NCBI GenBank assembly: GCA_903837355.1
Contig: CAILUI010000076.1
Location: 1-58,494, forward strand
Reading direction: 5' to 3'
DNA length: 58,494 nt
Source of the DNA: an uncultured Victivallales bacterium
Lineage (GTDB): Bacteria; Verrucomicrobiota; Lentisphaeria; Oligosphaerales; JAFGRS01
Position 1 is the first letter of the stretch, and the number at the start of each line of letters is the position of its first letter. Positions 1-7,356 of this stretch are shown here, piece after piece. The notes under the pieces are model-generated. The model was not told where the DNA came from, made no database searches, and saw nothing but the letters and a program-made list of their open reading frames with translations. The translations under genes and the position numbers were made by a program.

Positions 1-3000
1 GCCTCTGTCGCGGGCACGCTGAGCAATGCCGGCGTGATCCGCAAGACCCAGCCCGTGGCCGCCACCGGCGCCTATCACTTCGGCCTGGCCGGCAACTCCG
101 GCGCCGGACTGACCATCGCCGTGACCAGCCTGACCGGCGCCGACCCGCTCACCGCCATCCAGATGGACCGCCACGCCGGCAATCACCCGCAGGCGCCCGG
201 CACCAACACGAGCGCCATCTACTGGACGGTCACGCCGACGGGCAGCGATGTCATCGCCACCGTCATCCTGCCGCACGCCGGCCTGACCAACCCGCAGGTC
301 TGCCGCTACCGGAACTCGGCCTGGGACGGGGCGCGCAGCGCCTTCACCCCCACGACCGTGACCCGGACTGGCCTCACCGCCTTCGGCGACGTGGCGGTGT
401 TCGACAACCCGCAACTGGCAACCACCACGACCCTGGCCTCAGCGCCCAATCCCTCAACCTACGGGGCGAGCGTCACCTTCACCGCCACCGTCTCACCCGC
501 CGCGGCCACGGGTACGGTGACCTTCAAGGACGGGGCGACCACCCTCGGCACGGGCACGTTAGACGCCGGCGCCGCTACCTTCACCACGGCTGCCCTGAGC
601 GCTGGCGGCCACAGCCTGACCGCGACCTACTCCGGCGATGCCGTCTACGCCGTCAGCACCAGCAGTGTCCTGACCCAGACGGTGAACCGGGCGACGACCA
701 CGCTCGCGCTGGCTTCCTCGGCGACCCCATCGGGCCTCGGGGTGAGCGTCACCTTCACCGCCACGGTCTCGGCGAACACCGACTCGGGCACGGTGACCTT
801 CAAGGACGGGGCCACCACTCTCGGCAGCGGGACGGTGACGGCCGGCGTTGCCACCTTCACCACCAGCGCCCTGACCCTGGGCAGCCACAGCCTGACCGCC
901 GAGTACTCCGGCGATTCGACCTACATGGGCAGCACCAGTGAGACCCTGACCCAGGTGGTGAAACTGGCGGCGCCGGCGGCCCTGGACTCGTCGGCGAATC
1001 CCTCGCTCGTCGGCGCCAGTGTGACCTTCACGGCCACACTCTCGCCGAACACCGCCACGGGCACGGTGACCTTCAAGGATGGCGCCACCATCCTCAGCAC
1101 GCCGACGGTGACCGCCGGCGTCGCCACCCATACCACCAGCGCCCTGACCGCCGGCAGCCACAGCCTGACCGCGACCTACTCCGGCGATGCCACCTACGCG
1201 CCCAGCACCAGCAGCGTCCTGACCCAGGCGGTGAACAAGCTGACGACCACGCTGGCCCTGGTCTCCTCGCCGACCGCATCGACGGTCGGGGAAAGCGTGA
1301 CCTTCACCGCCACCCTGTCCCCGGCCGCGGCGACAGGCATGATCATGTTCAGGGACGGGACCGACATTCTCGGCACGGTAACGCTGACCGCCGGCGTCGC
1401 CAGCGTCACGACCAGCGCCCTCAGGCTGGGAAGCCACAGTCTGACGGCAGAATACGGCGGCAGTGCCACCTACGCCGTCTGCACCAGCAGTGCCCTGACC
1501 CAGGAGGTGACCGCGGCGTCGCCCACGCTGGCGGTGATCGGCAGGTTCTGTGCCCTGCGCGAGGCCACCGGCCTGGTCATCCAGTGGGAGACCGTCTCCG
1601 AAGTCGGCTCGCTCGCCTTCAACCTCTACCGCGAAGACGCCGGGGCGGAGACGCTCACGCGCGTCACGACGAAAGGGCTGTCGGCCGTGGGTGAAGCCCA
1701 GGGCGGCGTCTACCGCGTGCTCGATGCGGGGGCGACGCCGGGCGTGAGCCGCCGCTACCTGGTCGAGGAACTGCAGGCCGCTGGCAGCGCGCGGCGCTAT
1801 GGGCCGTTCGAAGTCATGCTGCCGGTCGCGGTCGGCGTCGTCTCGGTGGCCAGCCTCGATGGCCCGGCGAACGCGGTCGCCGCGCCGCTACCGGCGGCGG
1901 GGCCGCGTGCTGCCGACCTGCTGCTGGGCGCCTGGCCGCATGCGGTTGACCCGCAGAAGACAGCCCGCGGCGCGGACCGCGAGGGCGAGCTGGCGCGAAC
2001 TGCCGTCGCCGCGGTAGCAGTGCCGGTAGCGCGGCCCCTTCCTGCGGGCTCGAAGTCGCTGGCCAACCTGACCTCGAGGCTGCGGATCCAGGTCGCCACG
2101 GCGGGCATCAAGTACCTCCCCGCCGCGGCCATCGCGACCGGCCTGGACAGCACGGTTGCCGAGGTGCGGACGGCGCTGCTGACGCAGCAGTTGGCGCTCT
2201 CCTGCCAGGGGAGCGCCATCGCCTACGTCGTGGCGACCAACGGTGACGGGCTCTACTTCTACGGTCGCGCCTACAGCTCGCCATACAGCGTCGGTAATGT
2301 CTATTGGCTGCAGCCCGGGATCGCGGTCGCGGTCGCGCCGGCCAGCGTCGGCGACGCGACCGGCGCCGCGCTCGGCAGCTTCAGCGAACGGGTTCACCGT
2401 GAAGAGGATAACGACTCCCGGCCGGACCTCCTGGCCGCCGTGGACGACGGCCTCTGGCTCTGGGGCCTGCTGCAATCGGACGTTGAGGCCTTTGCGACGC
2501 GCAGCGTCGACGTTGACCTGCCCGGGCTGGCGCCGGCCGGCGGCCTGGCGACGGTGACCGTGCGTCTGCACGGCGGCAACAATACCGCGGCGGAGTTTGA
2601 CCACGAGACCGCAGTCGAGGTCAATGGGATGCGCCTGGGCTCGAGCCGGTGGGATGGCATGGTGCCGCACGAGGCGAGCTTCACTCTGGACGCCGGGCGC
2701 CTGCGCTCGGGGCTGAATACGGTCCTGGTACGGGCCGTGGCGCCGGCCGGCGGTGCGATCTCGCGCTCCTACCTTGACTGGGTCGAGGTGACCTACCCGC
2801 GGCGCTACGCAGCCTTGGGCAATAGCCTGGTCTTCGGCGTCAGCGGCGGCGCCAGCGTGGCAGTCAGCGGCTTCACCTCGGCCGGGATCCTGCTCTTCGA
2901 CATCAGTGATCCGGCACGTCCGGCGCTGGTGTCCGGGGCGAGGGTCAGTGCCGATGGCGGCAGCCACACCCTCCGCTTCAGCGCGGCGCCCGGCGCCAGC

Positions 3001-4152
3001 CGCTACGCGGCCCTGCTGCCGGCCGCGGCCGAAGCGCTGAGCGGCACCCGGGTGTTGCCCTCGGGACTGCGTTCGACCACGGTCGCGGCGGCGCACCTCA
3101 TCATCGCCCCGCCGGAGTTGGTGACGGCGGCGCTGGCGCTGGCCGCTTACCGCAGCGCCCAGGGGCTGTCGTCGCGGGTGGCCAGCCTGACCGACGTCTA
3201 CAATGAGTTCAACGAAGGGCTCCCCGAACCCGGCGCCGTGACCGCCTTCCTGCGCTGGGCCGCGGCCAACTGGAGCGAGCCGCCGCGCTACGTCGTCCTG
3301 GCCGGTGACGGCACCACCGATTACCGCAACCTCAAAGGCATGAACGACAACCTCATGCCGCCGCTGCTAGCGCCTACCGCCTTCGGCTTGTTCGCCTCGG
3401 ACAATGCCTTCGCCGACCTGACCGGCGACGATGGACTCCCGGACCTCGCCATCGGGCGCCTGCCGGTGATGACCGCGGCCGAACTCACCCGCGCGATCGG
3501 CAAGATCGTCGCCTACGAGACCGCGGCCCCGCGCTCCTGGGCCTTTGACGCGGTGGTGGCAGCGGACCGCCAGGACGAGGGCGGCGACTTTACCGGCGAA
3601 GGCAGGCGCCTGCTCGACGGACCGCTCAACGGCCTCACGGTCAAGCGCATTTTCCTCGCCGACCTCTCCCTGGAGCAGGGGCGTGAACTACTGCTCAAGA
3701 GCCTCCGCTTCGGCGCCTGTCTCACGAGCTGGACAGGCCACGGCGGCCTGGACCGGCTCAGCCGCTCCGGGGTGCTGACCACAGCCGACCTCACGGGGCT
3801 GGCCAACGACAGCCGTCCCACGGTCCTGGTGGCCGCCTCCTGCCTCATCGGGCGCTTTGAGATCCCCGGCTACGACTGCCTGGCCGAGGGTCTGCTGCTG
3901 CTGCCCTCCGGCGGCGCGGTCGCCGTCTGGTCGCCCTCGGCGCTGTCCTACAACGACCTCTCCGGCGCCCTGACGCAACAGGTCTACGCTGAGATCTTCG
4001 CCGGCGCCCGTGAGCGCCTGGGCGACGCCATCCTGGCCACCCTGCGCAGCTACGTGCCGCCCGCGGGGGGCAGTGCTGCGGACCTCGACCCGCGCACGGT
4101 CTACAACCTGCTCGGCGACCCGGCCCTGCAACTGCATCGCAAGGGACAGTGA
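1..4152 (+). CDS. Secreted Ig-like-repeat C25 (gingipain-type) peptidase, 5'-truncated by window
   Basis: The reading frame is open from the first base, so the true start lies upstream. The first visible GTG (34) is probably internal. About 130 residues of surface-protein-like sequence are followed by four tandem Ig-like repeats (Big_3_5 type). Each repeat carries the signature VTFTATVS..TGTVTFKDG and ends near SLTATYSGD. A middle region follows, then a C-terminal caspase-fold C25 domain. In that domain I see VVLAGDGTTDYRN, a DLAIGRLPV segment, the His motif SWTGHGG (His about residue 1236 from the GTG) and the Cys motif VAASCLIG (Cys about 1270). The protein stops shortly after NLLGDPALQLH, with no sorting domain after the peptidase. 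Family knowledge says a cysteine endopeptidase exported to the surface; the substrate is unknown. Domain calls are from reading motifs only. Confidence 0.85.
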   Translation, partial: ASVAGTLSNAGVIRKTQPVAATGAYHFGLAGNSGAGLTIAVTSLTGADPLTAIQMDRHAGNHPQAPGTNTSAIYWTVTPTGSDVIATVILPHAGLTNPQVCRYRNSAWDGARSAFTPTTVTRTGLTAFGDVAVFDNPQLATTTTLASAPNPSTYGASVTFTATVSPAAATGTVTFKDGATTLGTGTLDAGAATFTTAALSAGGHSLTATYSGDAVYAVSTSSVLTQTVNRATTTLALASSATPSGLGVSVTFTATVSANTDSGTVTFKDGATTLGSGTVTAGVATFTTSALTLGSHSLTAEYSGDSTYMGSTSETLTQVVKLAAPAALDSSANPSLVGASVTFTATLSPNTATGTVTFKDGATILSTPTVTAGVATHTTSALTAGSHSLTATYSGDATYAPSTSSVLTQAVNKLTTTLALVSSPTASTVGESVTFTATLSPAAATGMIMFRDGTDILGTVTLTAGVASVTTSALRLGSHSLTAEYGGSATYAVCTSSALTQEVTAASPTLAVIGRFCALREATGLVIQWETVSEVGSLAFNLYREDAGAETLTRVTTKGLSAVGEAQGGVYRVLDAGATPGVSRRYLVEELQAAGSARRYGPFEVMLPVAVGVVSVASLDGPANAVAAPLPAAGPRAADLLLGAWPHAVDPQKTARGADREGELARTAVAAVAVPVARPLPAGSKSLANLTSRLRIQVATAGIKYLPAAAIATGLDSTVAEVRTALLTQQLALSCQGSAIAYVVATNGDGLYFYGRAYSSPYSVGNVYWLQPGIAVAVAPASVGDATGAALGSFSERVHREEDNDSRPDLLAAVDDGLWLWGLLQSDVEAFATRSVDVDLPGLAPAGGLATVTVRLHGGNNTAAEFDHETAVEVNGMRLGSSRWDGMVPHEASFTLDAGRLRSGLNTVLVRAVAPAGGAISRSYLDWVEVTYPRRYAALGNSLVFGVSGGASVAVSGFTSAGILLFDISDPARPALVSGARVSADGGSHTLRFSAAPGASRYAALLPAAAEALSGTRVLPSGLRSTTVAAAHLIIAPPELVTAALALAAYRSAQGLSSRVASLTDVYNEFNEGLPEPGAVTAFLRWAAANWSEPPRYVVLAGDGTTDYRNLKGMNDNLMPPLLAPTAFGLFASDNAFADLTGDDGLPDLAIGRLPVMTAAELTRAIGKIVAYETAAPRSWAFDAVVAADRQDEGGDFTGEGRRLLDGPLNGLTVKRIFLADLSLEQGRELLLKSLRFGACLTSWTGHGGLDRLSRSGVLTTADLTGLANDSRPTVLVAASCLIGRFEIPGYDCLAEGLLLLPSGGAVAVWSPSALSYNDLSGALTQQVYAEIFAGARERLGDAILATLRSYVPPAGGSAADLDPRTVYNLLGDPALQLHRKGQ

Positions 4153-4355
4153 GCCGCGCTGACCTCAGCGGGGGGCGGCGCGAACGAAGTCGCGACCCAC
4201 GTTTGGGCGCCGCGAGGGGTGGCGGGGTAGGCGAGAGAGCTGGGATGTTGGCGAGCGTCCGCTTGACCGCTTTCCCGTTCGCGCTCCGGCTCCCGCGGAG
4301 CAGCGGCCGCCTGTGGGTTCTTGTTCCCCGCTTGTGCGTACAATCAAGACGGATG

Positions 4356-4392
4356 CCGCCTCCGGCCGTGCCCACCCTACGACCGGAGGCGG
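4356..4392 (-). terminator. Strong hairpin at phosphatase 3' end
   Basis: Perfect 10-bp inverted repeat, CCGCCTCCGG at 4356-4365 and CCGGAGGCGG at 4383-4392, with a 17-nt loop. It spans the stop codon of the minus-strand phosphatase gene and lies about 200 bp after the convergent C25 peptidase gene. It could terminate transcription from either side. There is no clear T-tract, so factor-independent activity is uncertain. The remaining intergenic bases 4153-4355 hold nothing else I recognise. Confidence 0.45.
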
Positions 4393-4700
4393 TGGAGCCC
4401 CAGGACAAAGTCGCGGATGGCGGGACGCTTGTCTAAGTGGTGCCCAAACAGCGGCATCTGCTGCAGCACCTGGCGGCTGTCCAACCCCTCCACCAGCACC
4501 TGGTAAGCGGCGACCATGGCGCCGGTGCGGATCACCCCCATCTCACAATGCACCAACACCGGCTGGCGGGCGGGATCGTTGACGACCGCGAGGTAAACCC
4601 GCTGCGTCCAGCCGATGAGGAGCAGCACAAACACCACCGCCAACGCCGCTCCGAGAGCGATCGCCTTCCCCCTGAGCGACTGCCCGCCAATGACTCGCAT
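4377..4700 (-). CDS. Short membrane-anchored tyrosine/dual-specificity phosphatase-like protein (probably internally deleted)
   Basis: About 107 residues. I chose the ATG at 4700 because AGGGAAGG lies just upstream. Residues ~11-30 form one hydrophobic segment (KAIALGAALAVVFVLLLIGW). Very soon after comes a P-loop HCEMGVIRTG, matching the CX5R(S/T)G signature, with Cys52 and Arg58. The tail PLFGHHLDKRPAIRDF is family-like. Related proteins usually have roughly 100 residues between the membrane segment and the P-loop, including the substrate and general-acid loops. Those are absent, so it is probably inactive or a remnant of an internal deletion. It starts 68 bp after the URO-D-like stop on the same strand and could be co-transcribed. 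Confidence 0.6.
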   Translation of the reverse strand: MRVIGGQSLRGKAIALGAALAVVFVLLLIGWTQRVYLAVVNDPARQPVLVHCEMGVIRTGAMVAAYQVLVEGLDSRQVLQQMPLFGHHLDKRPAIRDFVLGLHRLRS

Positions 4701-4768
4701 GCCTTCCCTGACACGCCGACGCGTGACCGGTTGCGCGCGCCGGCGCGGTACGGGCGGGCAGTCCGCCG

Positions 4769-5998
4769 TCAGGCCCCCACTACCTCCATGGCGATGGCGG
4801 CCCACTGCGTCAGGCGCTGCGGCTGATAGCACACGGTGCTGATGTCTTTGAGGATGAGCTCCAAGGGACAGCCGTAGCGGGTGCAGACCTCGCGAGTCGC
4901 CAGCAGGTCACGGCGCACCAGGTCCGGGTCGAAGCGGTCCGGGGCCAGAAAGGCCGGGTTCGGCTTGCGCGAGTAGACGTAGTTCGGCCCGATCTCCGCG
5001 GCGCCGCGCTCCTCGCTGACCCAGGGGCTCATCGAAATCTTGCGGACGTGGGGAATCTGGCGCACCTCGGCCATCTTCAGGTCCAGCGGATCGCAGCAGC
5101 CGTAGTAGACCAGGCCGAAACGCTCGCAGACGCGGCTGGCGTAGTCGACCTCGAACTCCTTGAACATGGCCGGCGAGACGGTCGAGAACATCTGGGCCAG
5201 GCCAAACATCCACAGGTCCTTGGTGCGCGGCTTGTCGGGGTTGTACCCGGCGGCCGGGATCTCGTCGGTGTAGGCGCCGGTGCAGTGGATCAGGCTCTGG
5301 GGGCCGCAGAGCAAGCCCTGCTCTTGCAGTTGGTCCAGCATGCTCAGGTAACCGTCTGTGACGCGCCCCACCAGGCGGTGCATGAACTCGGGCCGGTCGA
5401 CCAGGGCGTAGAGCACCTCCTGCACGCCCATCCAGCAACTGATGGGGTCCCAGAGCGACAGGTACGGATCGGCGCCACAGGCGCGGACTGCCAACACGCC
5501 GTCGAAGATGTCGTGGGCGACGCTCAGACGGCGCTCGGTCTCGGCTACGAGGTGACCGATCTCCGGCCGCCGGATCTTCTCGAGATCGGCATCGGTCTCG
5601 AATTGGTTCAGGAACTTGTGACCCACCACGGCACTGGTCGGATCGCTCACGGCGATCTCCTCGAGAACACCGACGCCAAAACCGGTGTTCTGGATGGCCT
5701 TGGCCACCGGGACGAAGGGCTCGACGACCATGTCGACGCGGAAGTGGTCCCACTGGTAGAGGACGCGCCGCAGGTGCCCCTCGTAGCCGCGGCATTCGGG
5801 GTCGGTGCAGTGCAGCACCATCTCGTCGCCCATCTCATTCCAGCAGACCTGGTCCATCATGACCATCGGTCGCACAGGATTCAGGGCATTGAGCCGCCGC
5901 CACAGCCGCCGTTTCTCCTCCTGCACCGGCAGCGCCGCGATCTCGGCCACGCGGGCAGCCAGGCCCCGCAGAATATCCCTGTCCTGTGGATTCGCCAT
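4769..5998 (-). CDS. Uroporphyrinogen decarboxylase (URO-D) domain family protein
   Basis: 409 residues from the ATG at 5998, which has a good AGGAG ribosome site in its leader. The sequence has the pattern of the URO-D/MtaA-like superfamily: an N-terminal helix bundle with DPVRPMVMMDQ-like and MVVEPFVPVAKAI segments, VLAVRACGADPYLSLWDPI, an YYGCCDPLDLKMAEV motif, and RKISMSPW toward the C terminus. Members in carbohydrate-degrading bacteria are usually not haem enzymes; they are thought to act on small methylated or carboxylated compounds, or are uncharacterised. The gene diverges from the AKR gene across a 215-bp intergenic region and precedes the small phosphatase. No haem gene lies nearby, which argues against true HemE. 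The substrate is unknown. Confidence 0.8.
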   Translation of the reverse strand: MANPQDRDILRGLAARVAEIAALPVQEEKRRLWRRLNALNPVRPMVMMDQVCWNEMGDEMVLHCTDPECRGYEGHLRRVLYQWDHFRVDMVVEPFVPVAKAIQNTGFGVGVLEEIAVSDPTSAVVGHKFLNQFETDADLEKIRRPEIGHLVAETERRLSVAHDIFDGVLAVRACGADPYLSLWDPISCWMGVQEVLYALVDRPEFMHRLVGRVTDGYLSMLDQLQEQGLLCGPQSLIHCTGAYTDEIPAAGYNPDKPRTKDLWMFGLAQMFSTVSPAMFKEFEVDYASRVCERFGLVYYGCCDPLDLKMAEVRQIPHVRKISMSPWVSEERGAAEIGPNYVYSRKPNPAFLAPDRFDPDLVRRDLLATREVCTRYGCPLELILKDISTVCYQPQRLTQWAAIAMEVVGA

Positions 5999-6213
5999 GC
6001 TGATTCTCCTCTGCCAAGACCCGATGTTGCCGCGGACGCCACCGCCCGCACCCTGCAGGCCACCGACTCGTCCGGCGTGGTCCACACGATACCACCGGCC
6101 AGGTCCATGGCAAGCGCAGGCGCGAAGGGTTACACCAGAACCCTCCCCTCGACGCCGGTGGGGCGAGGCGCTACGTTGGCGGTGGATGCAGCCAGCGCCT
6201 GCGGAGATCGCAC

Positions 6214-7356
6214 ATGATGGATAGAACAACCCTGGGCGGCGTCATTCCGGTCTCCCGGATCGGCATCGGCGGGCACTACAAGGTGATGGAGGAAGGCGCT
6301 TTCGAGGAGCGCTATGCCGACGTCGACCGGGAGGTCGAGGCCCGCCTGCCGCTGATTCGCCGCGCCATCGACGCTGGCATCACCTACTTCGACACGACCT
6401 GGCGCAACGAGGTGGAATTGCTCGGGCGTACCCTGGCCGCTTTGGGCGGGCGCGACCGCGTCGTCGTCAACGGCATGGTCCTCGGCGCCTTCACCGGCTC
6501 AGCCCAGGCCGGACTCTCGGTCGAGGACTACTTCAACCGCTGGCTCGACGAGCGCCTGGCCCGCCTGCCCGGCCAGCGCTTCGACACCTTCATGGTCAAC
6601 GCCATCGAGGAGGGCTACGACGAGGGGGCGTGCGCGCGCCTGGTCCGTCTCCTGACGCGCCGGCAGGAGGCAGGGGCTTTCCGGTGCTTCGGCTTTTCCA
6701 CCCATAGCCCCTTCCACGGTCGGGTGGTAGCGGACCGTTTCCCGGAGTTCCGCACGATCATGCTGCCCTACAACTACCGCAACCGGGCCTTCGAGAAGGC
6801 GTTTGCGGACTACGCCGGCGACGCCTCGTTCATCGCCATGAAGACGCTGGTCTGGGCCGAGTACGGCATCCCCTTCTGCGCGCCGAACCGACTGCCGAGA
6901 GGGGGCGCGGTGACCGGCTTCGAACCGGATCCGTGGGCGGCGGCGCGGGCCTTGCGTTTCGTACGCGCCAACCCGCGCATCACGGTCGCCATTGCCGCCG
7001 TGAATGATCTCGATGAACTGGCGGCGCTGATCGCCGGTGGCGACGGCGCCTTCGGCCCCGAGGACGACGCTATTCTGAAGCGCTACAACGAGTTCCACGA
7101 GGTGGAAGGCGGACTGCCTTTCTTCATCTCTGGTCTGTATACGAACAATCTACGTCTGAACTACTTCGCGCTTGCTAACCTGGCTCGGATTCTCGGCGTC
7201 TCGTTGCCCGCGGTGCCGCTGAATGAGCCCGACTCACGGCAGCGGCTGTTCGCGGCCCTGCCACTCCTGGCGCAAGCGCTCCACGCCAGGGGCAACGCGT
7301 CAGGAGCCGACCTCGTACGCTGCGCGGGTGACGACCTCGGGAGGGACCGTCGGTGA
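6214..7356 (+). CDS. Aldo/keto reductase-fold protein, catalytic tetrad apparently lost
   Basis: 380 residues. The N terminus (LGGVIPVSRIGIGG), AIDAGITYFDTTW and CFGFSTHSP follow the beta/alpha-barrel order of aldo/keto reductases. The catalytic positions look wrong. The Asp of YFDTT is present. The usual Tyr a few residues later is absent (TTWRNEVELLG). The Lys strand reads VVVNGMVLGAF without Lys. The His strand reads FMVNAIEEG without His. It may therefore be a non-reductase AKR-like protein or use other chemistry. It overlaps the GH95 gene by 4 nt and leads an operon with GH95 and Gfo/Idh/MocA, which implies a role in handling the released sugar. A GGAG lies upstream of the first ATG. Confidence 0.75.
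   Translation: MMDRTTLGGVIPVSRIGIGGHYKVMEEGAFEERYADVDREVEARLPLIRRAIDAGITYFDTTWRNEVELLGRTLAALGGRDRVVVNGMVLGAFTGSAQAGLSVEDYFNRWLDERLARLPGQRFDTFMVNAIEEGYDEGACARLVRLLTRRQEAGAFRCFGFSTHSPFHGRVVADRFPEFRTIMLPYNYRNRAFEKAFADYAGDASFIAMKTLVWAEYGIPFCAPNRLPRGGAVTGFEPDPWAAARALRFVRANPRITVAIAAVNDLDELAALIAGGDGAFGPEDDAILKRYNEFHEVEGGLPFFISGLYTNNLRLNYFALANLARILGVSLPAVPLNEPDSRQRLFAALPLLAQALHARGNASGADLVRCAGDDLGRDRR

Noticed and set aside
559..1437. Minus-strand ORF of 292 aa inside the C25 peptidase gene
   Set aside because: It is antisense to the Ig-repeat region, is Gly/Arg-rich, and inherits its periodicity from the real gene.
1888..3096. Minus-strand ORF of 402 aa
   Set aside because: GC-driven shadow of the plus-strand peptidase gene; no motifs.
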